From: Roseovarius sp.
Lineage (GTDB): Bacteria > Pseudomonadota > Alphaproteobacteria > Rhodobacterales > Rhodobacteraceae
Length of the DNA: 6,275 nt
NCBI GenBank assembly: GCA_023260815.1
Contig: JALQUE010000204.1
Coordinates: 1 to 6,275, forward strand
Direction: 5' to 3'
Of the stretch, positions 1-6,148 are shown piece after piece (positions within the stretch are counted from its first letter, which is position 1; each line of letters starts with the position of its first letter). Made by a program: the position numbers and the translations under genes. A model generated the notes under the pieces. It was not told where the DNA came from. It searched no databases and worked only from the letters and a program-made list of their open reading frames with translations.

Positions 1-581
1 GGTTGCTGCTGGCCTCGCGGCTGGCGCGGGAAAGCAATCTTCTGGTGCTGGACGAACCGACCAACGCTCTGGACATCGAAACGCTGGATCTGTTGCAGGA
101 ACTGCTGGACGATTACGATGGTACGGTTCTTCTGGTCAGTCACGACCGGGATTTTCTGGACCGTGTGGCCACCACCACCATTGCCATGGAAGGCGACGGA
201 AACGCCACGGTTTATGCTGGCGGATGGTCCGACTATCGCGCGCAACGCGCCGAGGCGATGGCGCAGACAGACAATCCGGTGGGGCAGAAAAAGTCCGTAA
301 AAACAACGTCCAAGCCGGATACGTCGCCCCCCCAGAACACCGTCAAATCCAAGTTGTCCTTTACTGAAAAGCACCGTTTGGAGGTGTTGCCTGACGAGAT
401 CGCACGCCTGGAGGCCGAGATTGCCAAGCTGGAAACCTTGCTGGCCGATCCGCAGCTTTTCACCCGTGAACCGGTCAAGTTCCAAAAGGCGACCGAGGCT
501 TTGACGAGCCGTCAGGCCGCGTTGAGCGCCGCCGAGGACGAGTGGATGGCGCTTGAGGAAAAAGCCGAAAATATCGGCTGA
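1..581 (+). CDS. uup: ABC-F family ATPase, C-terminal part (Uup-like), 5' truncated by window edge
   Basis: Only the last 192 codons are present; the first full codon starts at position 3 and the gene continues upstream of the window. The fragment starts just after where the ABC signature of the second nucleotide-binding domain should lie. Counting from that codon, it shows Walker B (LLVLDEPT, about residues 13-20, Asp17/Glu18) and the H-loop (SHDRDFLD, His47). A linker rich in K, S, T and P follows (about 88-118), then a charged helical segment (about 120-190) with heptad-like Leu/Ala spacing, consistent with the C-terminal coiled coil of Uup. ABC-F proteins are soluble paired ATPases without membrane domains. 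They act on ribosomes, and Uup is also linked to DNA replication and transposon excision. The coiled-coil tail favours Uup over EttA, but the missing N-terminal domains prevent a firm subfamily call. The gene ends with TGA at 579-581. Confidence 0.9.
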   Translation, partial: LLLASRLARESNLLVLDEPTNALDIETLDLLQELLDDYDGTVLLVSHDRDFLDRVATTTIAMEGDGNATVYAGGWSDYRAQRAEAMAQTDNPVGQKKSVKTTSKPDTSPPQNTVKSKLSFTEKHRLEVLPDEIARLEAEIAKLETLLADPQLFTREPVKFQKATEALTSRQAALSAAEDEWMALEEKAENIG

Positions 582-589
582 TTTCGGCT
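563..589 (+). other. Hairpin with two competing stems over the uup stop codon
   Basis: AGCCGAAA (563-570) is perfectly complementary to TTTCGGCT (582-589), giving an 8-bp stem with an 11-nt loop. The 5' arm can also pair as AGCCGA (563-568) with TCGGCT (574-579), a 6-bp stem with a 5-nt AAATA loop. The stop codon (579-581) lies inside the structure. No T-run follows, so it does not fit a classical intrinsic terminator. It could be a 3'-end stabilising hairpin or part of a weak or Rho-dependent termination region. The pairing is seen directly; the function is inferred. Confidence 0.4.
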
Positions 590-633
590 GTCGGTCTTGC
601 GTCGGTATCGCGTCGGTATAACGTCGGTGCTGT
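590..633 (+). repeat. Four GTCGGT copies at exact 11-bp spacing
   Basis: GTCGGT occurs at 590-595, 601-606, 612-617 and 623-628, each starting 11 bp after the last. The unit is GTCGGT plus five variable bases (CTTGC, ATCGC, ATAAC, GCTGT). The array fills nearly the whole gap between the uup-like gene and the channel start at 635. Eleven base pairs is close to one helical turn, so the copies would face roughly the same side of the DNA. It could be a phased protein-binding site or a decayed slippage repeat. TATAAC (617-622) inside the array resembles a -10 hexamer, but no convincing -35 is correctly spaced upstream. Confidence 0.55.
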
Positions 634-634
634 C

Positions 635-1417
635 ATGACGGAAAACAGATCACTTCAGGATAAGGTCAGGCTGCTGTACGAAGGCCGCAGCAAGCGTGCC
701 ACACGGTTCCGTTATGGGCTGCTGATTTTTGATTTCGGCACAATCCTGTTCTTCCTTGCCACGGCCTCGATGACGTTCGCGCCCTGGATTCTGGCAGCTG
801 ATATCGTGATCGGTCTGCTGATCGCGTTGGATCTGGGATCGAGGTTCTGGATTTCGAGCGATCGGATCAAGTTGCTGCGGCGGGTCTATATCATGGTGGA
901 TATCGTGGTGCTGGCGTCGCTGGTCGCCGCGCCGTTTGTGGGTCAGGGTCTGGCTGTGTTGCGGGTGCTGCGGTCCCTGCGGCTGATCCATTCCTATCAC
1001 CTGCTAAGCGATCTGCGCCGCGATGTGCTGTTCTTCCGCCGGCACGAGGACACCATCATCGCCGCCATGAACCTGACGGTGTTCATCTTTGCGATGACGG
1101 CATTGGTCTATGCGCTGCGCGGTGGAGATGAGCCGGGGCTGAACACCTATGTCGATGCTCTGTATTTCACCGTCGCGACACTGACCACTACCGGGTTCGG
1201 CGATATCGCCATGACGACCACGACGGGCCGCTTGCTATCGGTCGGGATCATGGTGGTGGGGGTGGGCCTGTTCCTGCAGCTGGTCAGGGCGATCTTTTCG
1301 CCAGCCAAGGTCAAGCACAAATGCCCCAATTGCGGGCTTCTCAAGCATGATTTGGATGCAATCCACTGCAAACATTGCGGCGAAGAGTTGAATATCGAGA
1401 CCGAAGGCGCGATTTGA
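635..1417 (+). CDS. Six-TM voltage-gated-type potassium channel with C-terminal zinc ribbon
   Basis: This 260-residue inner-membrane protein is probably a potassium-selective channel subunit acting as a tetramer. Hydrophobic segments fit S1 (about 29-48), S2 (51-69), S3 (84-100), S4 (104-119), S5 (140-161) and S6 (200-220). S4 carries arginines at every third position (R110, R113, R116), as in voltage sensors. The pore loop contains the selectivity filter TTGFGD (185-190), a variant of TxGYGD. After S6 a short cytoplasmic tail holds C230-x2-C233-x11-C245-x2-C248, a rubredoxin-like zinc ribbon that is not part of a minimal channel. The ATG at 635 gives a complete channel, but no clear Shine-Dalgarno precedes it; the upstream gap is the GTCGGT array. 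If TATAAC (617-622) is a -10, the mRNA would be nearly leaderless. The gene follows uup by 53 bp on the same strand and converges with the dehydrogenase gene. Channel identity is firm, while gating and the ribbon's role are unknown. Confidence 0.9.
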   Translation: MTENRSLQDKVRLLYEGRSKRATRFRYGLLIFDFGTILFFLATASMTFAPWILAADIVIGLLIALDLGSRFWISSDRIKLLRRVYIMVDIVVLASLVAAPFVGQGLAVLRVLRSLRLIHSYHLLSDLRRDVLFFRRHEDTIIAAMNLTVFIFAMTALVYALRGGDEPGLNTYVDALYFTVATLTTTGFGDIAMTTTTGRLLSVGIMVVGVGLFLQLVRAIFSPAKVKHKCPNCGLLKHDLDAIHCKHCGEELNIETEGAI

Positions 1418-1429
1418 CCGGGGCGGCTG

Positions 1430-2185
1430 TCACTGCATGCGCAGAGCGCCGTCAAGGCGGATCACGTCGCCATTGAGGTAGTCGCATTCCACGATGAACC
1501 GCGCGAGTGCTGCATATTCCGCCGGATCGCCAAGACGCTTGGGAAAGGTCACATCCTGCGCCAATTGATCCTGCACCTCCTGCGGCAAGCCTTGCATCAT
1601 CGGAGTGAGGAAAATCCCCGGCGCGATGGCCATGACGCGAATCCCCTCACGCGCCAGATCGCGCGCCATTGGCAGACTGAGGCCGACGATACCGCCCTTG
1701 GAGGCGGCATAGGCCGCCTGACCTTTCTGGCCATCGAAGGCGGCGATCGAGGCTGTGTTGATGATGACGCCGCGCGCGCCATGCGGGCCGGGATCGTTCC
1801 CTGCAATCTCGGCGGCGGCAAGGCGGGCGACGTTGAAGCTGCCGATCAGGTTGATGTCGACGGTGCGCCGAAACGCCGCCAGATCATGCGGACCGTTCTT
1901 GCCGAGGGTCTTTTCGCCAGTGGCGATCCCCGCGCAGTTCACGGCCGCCGTGATCTGCCCCATATGGGCCTTGGCGGTGGCGATGGCATGGGCGACCGAT
2001 GCCTCATCGGTCACGTCCGTTTCGACGAATGTCGCGCCGATATCCTTGGCTGTGGCGGCGCCGCGCTGCGCATCACGGTCGAGGATGGTGACCTGTGCGC
2101 CGTGCTTGCGAAAATGGCGGGCGGTCGCTTCGCCCAGGCCCGAGGCGCCCCCGGTGATGATGGCTGCGGTTTGATCAATGCGCAT
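1430..2185 (-). CDS. SDR family NAD-dependent 3-hydroxyacyl-CoA dehydrogenase, HSD10 type
   Basis: This is a complete 251-residue classical short-chain dehydrogenase. It shows the Rossmann glycine motif TGGASGLG (11-18), Asp36 after strand 2 (predicting NAD over NADP), NCAG (83-86), and the catalytic tetrad Asn112, Ser146, Tyr159 and Lys163 (YAASK). PG follows at 189-190. Several stretches match mitochondrial HSD10 (HSD17B10) as I recall it: GVIINTAS, the GQAAY region, RLGDPAEYA, and the C-terminal IRLDGAxRMQ ending. The loop after NCAG (about 88-101) also resembles the HSD10 insertion. That family oxidises 3-hydroxyacyl-CoAs, including 2-methyl-3-hydroxybutyryl-CoA in isoleucine breakdown, in the cytoplasm in bacteria. 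The ATG at 2185 is preceded by GGAGAG (2198-2193) at 7-nt spacing. The gene has its own promoter and operator candidate just upstream. It shares its strand with the AbrB-family gene and converges on the channel gene with 12 bp between stop codons. A general FabG-like role is less likely given the HSD10-like ending. Confidence 0.9.
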   Translation of the reverse strand: MRIDQTAAIITGGASGLGEATARHFRKHGAQVTILDRDAQRGAATAKDIGATFVETDVTDEASVAHAIATAKAHMGQITAAVNCAGIATGEKTLGKNGPHDLAAFRRTVDINLIGSFNVARLAAAEIAGNDPGPHGARGVIINTASIAAFDGQKGQAAYAASKGGIVGLSLPMARDLAREGIRVMAIAPGIFLTPMMQGLPQEVQDQLAQDVTFPKRLGDPAEYAALARFIVECDYLNGDVIRLDGALRMQ

Positions 2186-2210
2186 TCGGGGGCTCTCCGC
2201 TCGGGTTAAA

Positions 2211-2224
2211 TGAACATGTGTTCA
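2211..2224. promoter_or_regulatory. Inverted-repeat operator candidate upstream of the HSD10-type gene
   Basis: TGAACA (2211-2216), TG, then TGTTCA (2219-2224) form a perfect 6+6 inverted repeat in the 62-bp gap between the dehydrogenase start and the end of the AbrB-family gene. On the minus strand it overlaps the last two bases of the predicted -10 (2228-2223) and the expected transcription start near 2216, a position suited to repression. Size and symmetry are typical of TetR-family dimer sites, which often control acyl-CoA catabolic genes. No such regulator is encoded in this window, so the binding protein is inferred. Confidence 0.6.
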
Positions 2225-2251
2225 GATATCCCAGCCCACGCCCTGTGTCAA
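2223..2251 (-). promoter_or_regulatory. Sigma70-type promoter for the HSD10-type dehydrogenase gene
   Basis: On the minus strand a perfect -35 TTGACA lies at 2251-2246. A 17-bp spacer (2245-2229) separates it from TATCTG (2228-2223), which matches the first three bases of the -10 consensus. Transcription would start near 2216, leaving a leader of about 30 nt that includes the GGAGAG ribosome binding site. The -35 contains the TGA stop codon (2250-2248) of the upstream AbrB-family gene, so the promoter is embedded at that gene's end. The -35 is strong and the -10 weak, so this is a prediction. Confidence 0.55.
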
Positions 2252-3309
2252 AGGTAGCGCCGCAATAGCCGCCCGGTGAGGGCAAGTCCGATCACGGTGA
2301 CAAGGATGCGCCAGATGTGATGCAGCGTCACGAGCGCCGGGTTGGCTTGCAGCGACAAGGCGACAAGCGCCATTTCCGTGACGCCGCCGGGTGCGAAGCT
2401 GATCAGCATGACATCGAACGGCTCTCCCATGAAGAGATGCAGAGCCTCGGCAAAGGCGGCGGCAAGCAACAGCATCCCGCCGACCGAGATGAGCGAAAGC
2501 CGCGCGCCGCGCAGGATCACCGCAGGCCCAAGCCCGGTAAAGCGCATGCCAAGCGCCGTGCCGACCACGATCTGCGCAAGGTTCACCAGCCATTGCGGCA
2601 TGTCGATATGGTAAAGCCCGCTGATCGACAGGGCCGCCGCAGCGGCCATCGGCCCGGTCAGTTGTCGCGCGGGCAGGCGCAGCAGATGCCCGCCACCGAT
2701 ACCGGCAAGACCGGCCAGCGCAATCAAAGGCAGGCTGGACCACGGCACATCGTCACGCGCAAAGGTCATGCCGCTTGAACTGCCGACCGGCGCCCCCATC
2801 CAGAGAGACAGTCCGATGGGCATCAATGTCACCACCAGAATGACCCGAAGGAATTGCTGCAGGGTCAGCCGGGCCGGATCGGCGCCGGCCTCTTCGCCCA
2901 TGGCGAGCGCTTCGAAGAGGCCACCGGGAGAGGCGGAATAGAAGGCCGTCGCGCGGTCATACCCCCCGAGGCGGCGGAAGACGGCGTAGTTGAAGCCATG
3001 CGACAGCACCACGAACAGCGCCAGTGCAGCAAAGCTGACACCCAAGCGGGGCAATGTCTGGAACAGGTCGGCGGTGACCTGCGCGCCGATTATCAGCCCG
3101 ATCACCGTGATGAACGTCACCCGAAGCCAATTCGGAAAGACATATCCGTCGGGCAGATGCAGGGGCAGGGCGGTGGCGAGTGTCGCGCTGACCAGCAGGG
3201 GGCCAATCAGGAACGGCAGCGGAAGCCCGGCCCATTGCCCAACAAAGCCGGCAATGGCGCAGAGGCCCAACAGGGCGAAGGTGGTGACCGGGTGCTGCAT
3301 GGACACCAT
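2248..3309 (-). CDS. AbrB-family inner-membrane protein with two internal repeats (putative transporter)
   Basis: This is a 353-residue polytopic membrane protein with roughly ten hydrophobic segments. It matches the Gram-negative AbrB duplication family, often mislabelled 'ammonia monooxygenase' and unrelated to the AbrB DNA-binding regulator. The two halves repeat one another: WLRVTFITVIGLIIGAQ (61-77) aligns with WLVNLAQIVVGTALGM (240-255), and SASPGGLFEALAM (125-137) with SFAPGGVTEMALV (304-316). Each SPGG/APGG block is followed by a run ending RVILVV or RILVTV. Charged residues are sparse except in cytoplasmic-type loops. The true substrate of the family is not established. The ATG at 3309 gives the longest form, while an in-frame ATG at 3300 gives 350 residues; neither has a strong Shine-Dalgarno, so the start is uncertain by three codons. 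The gene begins 36 bp after the iorB-like stop with no obvious terminator between them, so it may be the third gene of that operon. Confidence 0.88.
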   Translation of the reverse strand: MVSMQHPVTTFALLGLCAIAGFVGQWAGLPLPFLIGPLLVSATLATALPLHLPDGYVFPNWLRVTFITVIGLIIGAQVTADLFQTLPRLGVSFAALALFVVLSHGFNYAVFRRLGGYDRATAFYSASPGGLFEALAMGEEAGADPARLTLQQFLRVILVVTLMPIGLSLWMGAPVGSSSGMTFARDDVPWSSLPLIALAGLAGIGGGHLLRLPARQLTGPMAAAAALSISGLYHIDMPQWLVNLAQIVVGTALGMRFTGLGPAVILRGARLSLISVGGMLLLAAAFAEALHLFMGEPFDVMLISFAPGGVTEMALVALSLQANPALVTLHHIWRILVTVIGLALTGRLLRRYL

Positions 3310-3345
3310 GAAGCACCGCGCGGGGGCAAGGGCAAGTCCCTGACG

Positions 3346-5586
3346 TCAAACGAAATCGATATGACGGTTGAACGGCATTTCGCGCAGGCGCTGCCCTATG
3401 GCGTTGAAGATCGCATTGGCCAGCGCGGGTGCCGCGGGCGGGACCGGCGGTTCGCCGATGCCGCGCACCGCGGTGTCATTTTCCAACCCGCGCACGGTGA
3501 TTGCGGGGCATTGGTATTGCCTCAGAAACGGGAAGCTGTCGAAATTGCGCTGTTCGGTCTGGCCGTCGGCAAAGGTGGTTTCGGCCATGATGGCGTGGCC
3601 AAGCCCCCAGATCACGCCGCCCTGCACCTGATTTTCGAAATTGACCGGGTCGATCACGCGGCCCACTTCGGCGGCGACAAAGACCGCATCGATGCGGATG
3701 CCGTTTTCTGTCGCGGTGACCTCGACCACCTCGGCGCAAGGGACGCCGAAGGACAGGCAATATGCGACGCCGCGCCCGCGCCCTTCGGGCATGGGGGTGC
3801 CCCAGCCAGACATCTCGCCCACCGCCTCGAGCACGCTGCGCGAGGGCGCGTGATGGCACAGGCGCAGCCGTTCCTCCAGAGGGTCGGCCCCGGCGGCGTG
3901 GATGAGCTCGTCCAGAAAGCTGTCGTGGAAAAACCCGTTGGTCGATGCACCGACAGAGCGCCACGAGCTGATCGGGGCCAATGCGGGCGCGCGGTAGCCG
4001 GTGACGCGGTAATCGGGGATCGCAAAAGGCTGATCCCATGCGCCCGCCACGATCTGCAGGTCCGGGCCCATTGCGGGCAGGCCGAGCCGCCCCATCTGCG
4101 ACGCAAGCACCGAAGGCATGGCGATGCCCAGATCGCAGGCCACAACACGGCCGTCAGCCACGGCGCCGCGTCCGCGCGCCATTGCGATCTGGCGGGGGTA
4201 ATCGTGGGCCATGTCCTCTTCGCGGGAGAGCGTGAGTTTCACCGGCCTGCCAGCTGCGGCCAGGGCGAGTTCGGTGGCCTGCCGCACCACAAGATCCTCG
4301 AGCCGGTGACCAAAGCTGCCACCCGCCATCAGCACATGGACATGCACGGCGTCGCGGTCATGGCCGGTGATATCGGCGACATGGGTCTGGACAAAGCGGG
4401 GGATCTGCGTGGCCGTCCAGACATCGACCCGTTCGGGTGTCACGCGCACGGTGGCGTTGACAGGCTCCAGCGGCGCATGGGCGAGATAGGGCGCGCGGTA
4501 CTCTGCCGTGATGGGTGTGTCCACGGCGAAAGCGGCCTCGACATCGCCATCGTCGCGGTTGCGGCTGTCGATCCGGTCGTCGATGAAACTGTCGGAGAGC
4601 GCCTGCCAATGGGCGTCCATCTCGGGCGGGTAGGGGGCGGGGCCCCAATCGATCTTGATGGCGCGAACGGCCTGCATCGCGCGCCAGCTGTTGTCGGCCA
4701 GAACACCGACGCCACCTGTGATCGGCACGATCTGCTGCACGCCGCGCATGGTTTTGGCGTCGGTTGCGTCATGCGCCATCATCGCGCCGCCCTGACGCGG
4801 ATTGGTGCGCACGGCGGCATAAAGCATGTCGTCCAAAAGCAGATCGATGCCATATTCTTGCGTACCCGTGGATTTGGCCACGATATCAAGGCGCTGCATG
4901 TCCTTACCGATCAGGCGCCATTCGGACGGGGCGCGCAGGGTGACATCGGTCACTGGGGGGATGCGCGCGGCCTGTGTGGCCAGATCGGTATAGGGTAGGC
5001 GGCTGCCATCGGGCAGGATCACTGCGCCGTTTTCGGTCGTCATCGCGGATCGTTGCGTGCCGGTCTGCGCCTCGGCGGCGGCTTTCAGCGTTTCGCGCGC
5101 CACCGCGCCGGCATGGCGCAGTTTCGTCCACGCGTCGGGCACGGTGGTCGATCCGCCGGTGATCTGGATGCCCATGAATTTCATCGGCGCGTCCATCACC
5201 GCGCGGGTGGTCTGGGCCAGAAAGCCGTCATCGGTGGCCGGAAACGGGGCTGCGTCGGCTGCAAGGGCCGTGTTGTAATAGGCCGGATCGGGCGGGCCGG
5301 GATCGACGCTGACGCGATCCAGCGCCACATCGAGTTCCTCGGCGATCAGGGCGGCTTGCAGATGATAGGCGCCTTGGCCCAGGTCCACGCGCGGCGTGAT
5401 CAAAGTTATCCCGTCCGGTTTGATGAGCACATAAGGGGTGAGGGCCGCCTGCCCGGTATCTAGTTTACCGAGCAACGGGTTCTCATGCGGGCGGCGATAG
5501 AGGATCACCCCAAAGGCCACACCGCCCGCAACTGCCGCCGAGCCGATCAGGAAGGTTCGGCGCGCGATCTTTGCGGCGCGGCTCAT
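3346..5586 (-). CDS. iorB: Molybdopterin-binding large subunit of an isoquinoline 1-oxidoreductase-type hydroxylase, Tat-exported
   Basis: This 746-residue protein belongs to the xanthine oxidase superfamily and is the subunit that binds the molybdenum cofactor and hydroxylates aldehydes or N-heterocycles. The N-terminus carries a twin-arginine signal (ARRTFLIG, Arg9-Arg10) followed by a hydrophobic stretch to about residue 29, so a periplasmic or membrane-anchored location is likely. Cofactor-region motifs in order are VDLGQGAYHL (67-76), GGSTTVPDAW (144-153), EYGIDLLLDDMLYAAV (244-259), GGSFGHR (422-428), WRSVGAS (542-548) and GIGEPPVPP (709-717). Glu712 is in the position of the catalytic glutamate. 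GGSFGHR and GEPP depart slightly from the usual GGGFGRR and GEPG forms. The start was set at ATG 5586 because it begins the Tat signal, overlaps the iorA stop as ATGA, and has AGAGG (5598-5594) at 7-nt spacing. A longer in-frame reading to 5790 only runs through iorA. Family membership is firm; the substrate is unknown. Confidence 0.93.
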   Translation of the reverse strand: MSRAAKIARRTFLIGSAAVAGGVAFGVILYRRPHENPLLGKLDTGQAALTPYVLIKPDGITLITPRVDLGQGAYHLQAALIAEELDVALDRVSVDPGPPDPAYYNTALAADAAPFPATDDGFLAQTTRAVMDAPMKFMGIQITGGSTTVPDAWTKLRHAGAVARETLKAAAEAQTGTQRSAMTTENGAVILPDGSRLPYTDLATQAARIPPVTDVTLRAPSEWRLIGKDMQRLDIVAKSTGTQEYGIDLLLDDMLYAAVRTNPRQGGAMMAHDATDAKTMRGVQQIVPITGGVGVLADNSWRAMQAVRAIKIDWGPAPYPPEMDAHWQALSDSFIDDRIDSRNRDDGDVEAAFAVDTPITAEYRAPYLAHAPLEPVNATVRVTPERVDVWTATQIPRFVQTHVADITGHDRDAVHVHVLMAGGSFGHRLEDLVVRQATELALAAAGRPVKLTLSREEDMAHDYPRQIAMARGRGAVADGRVVACDLGIAMPSVLASQMGRLGLPAMGPDLQIVAGAWDQPFAIPDYRVTGYRAPALAPISSWRSVGASTNGFFHDSFLDELIHAAGADPLEERLRLCHHAPSRSVLEAVGEMSGWGTPMPEGRGRGVAYCLSFGVPCAEVVEVTATENGIRIDAVFVAAEVGRVIDPVNFENQVQGGVIWGLGHAIMAETTFADGQTEQRNFDSFPFLRQYQCPAITVRGLENDTAVRGIGEPPVPPAAPALANAIFNAIGQRLREMPFNRHIDFV

Positions 5587-6047
5587 TCGCGGGCCTCTGC
5601 CAGCGTGGTGGCGGCGGATTTCACGGCGGCCCGGATGCGCGGGTAGGTGCCGCACCGACACAGGTTGCCGCTCAGCGCGTCGTCGATATCGGCATCCGTG
5701 GGCGCGGGTGTCGTTGCCAGAAGGGCTGCGGCCTGCATGATCTGACCCGACTGGCAATAGCCGCATTGCGCCACCTGATGCGCGATCCATGCCGCTTGCA
5801 CGGCGTGCAGCGCCTCAGGATCGCCAAGCCCGTGAATGGTGGTGACAGCGCCCCAGACATCGCCGACGGCGACCTGACAGGAGCGCACGGCCTGCCCGTC
5901 GATATGCACCGTGCAGGCGCCGCATTGGGCGATCCCGCAGCCGTATTTCACACCGGTCAGGCCCAGTTCATCCCGCAAGACCCACAACAGCGGCATCTCG
6001 GCTTCGATATCCAGATCGTGGTCGGTGCCGTCGATGGTCAGTTTCAT
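5583..6047 (-). CDS. iorA: [2Fe-2S] iron-sulfur small subunit of an isoquinoline 1-oxidoreductase-type hydroxylase
   Basis: This 154-residue protein transfers electrons from the molybdenum subunit through two [2Fe-2S] clusters. The N-terminal plant-type ferredoxin domain holds Cys37, Cys42, Cys45 and Cys57 (motif CGIAQCGAC and a later RSC). The C-terminal helical domain holds Cys95 and Cys98 (CGYC) and Cys130 and Cys132 (CRC), the standard arrangement for the xanthine oxidase family. Length is normal. No Tat signal is visible, so export would have to occur as a complex with the Tat-bearing large subunit. ATG 6047 was chosen; a TTG two codons earlier (6053) is in frame but adds only two residues. 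A GGGG run about 7 nt upstream of the ATG is a weak ribosome binding site. The stop overlaps the iorB start (ATGA). No FAD subunit gene or cytochrome gene is present in the window, so the electron acceptor is unknown. Confidence 0.94.
   Translation of the reverse strand: MKLTIDGTDHDLDIEAEMPLLWVLRDELGLTGVKYGCGIAQCGACTVHIDGQAVRSCQVAVGDVWGAVTTIHGLGDPEALHAVQAAWIAHQVAQCGYCQSGQIMQAAALLATTPAPTDADIDDALSGNLCRCGTYPRIRAAVKSAATTLAEARE
5594..5598 (-). promoter_or_regulatory. Ribosome binding site deciding the iorB start
   Basis: AGAGG on the minus strand, 7 nt before the ATG at 5586 and inside the last codons of iorA. With the ATGA overlap it supports coupled translation of the two subunits and argues against any upstream start. 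Confidence 0.6.
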
Positions 6048-6148
6048 GCGCAAGCCCCGCTCAGACGTTGGTCAAGTGCAAGGTAAGCGGTGACATCGGC
6101 TTGTCCAGAAGGCGTGACGTGAGGGCACGCTGAAAGACGGGAGAGGCG

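Noticed and set aside
1418..1429. Possible bidirectional terminator between the convergent channel and dehydrogenase genes
   Set aside because: Only 12 bases separate the stops, and I found no stem with a T-run on either side.
1565..2209. 214-codon plus-strand frame opposite the dehydrogenase
   Set aside because: It is antisense to a gene with a complete catalytic tetrad and has no recognisable domain.
2854..4998. 714-codon open frame on the plus strand
   Set aside because: It lies antisense to the well-supported iorB-like and AbrB-family genes. Its product is rich in Gly, His, Arg and Gln with no domain, which is typical of a shadow frame in high-GC DNA.
5587..5790. 68-codon N-terminal extension of the molybdopterin subunit
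   Set aside because: It runs out of frame through iorA, is Arg-rich and shows no family match. The Tat signal, ATGA overlap and AGAGG site all support the start at 5586.
6048..6053. TTG start two codons upstream for the iron-sulfur subunit
   Set aside because: It adds only two residues, and the ATG at 6047 directly begins the conserved ferredoxin strand with a GGGG run at suitable spacing.
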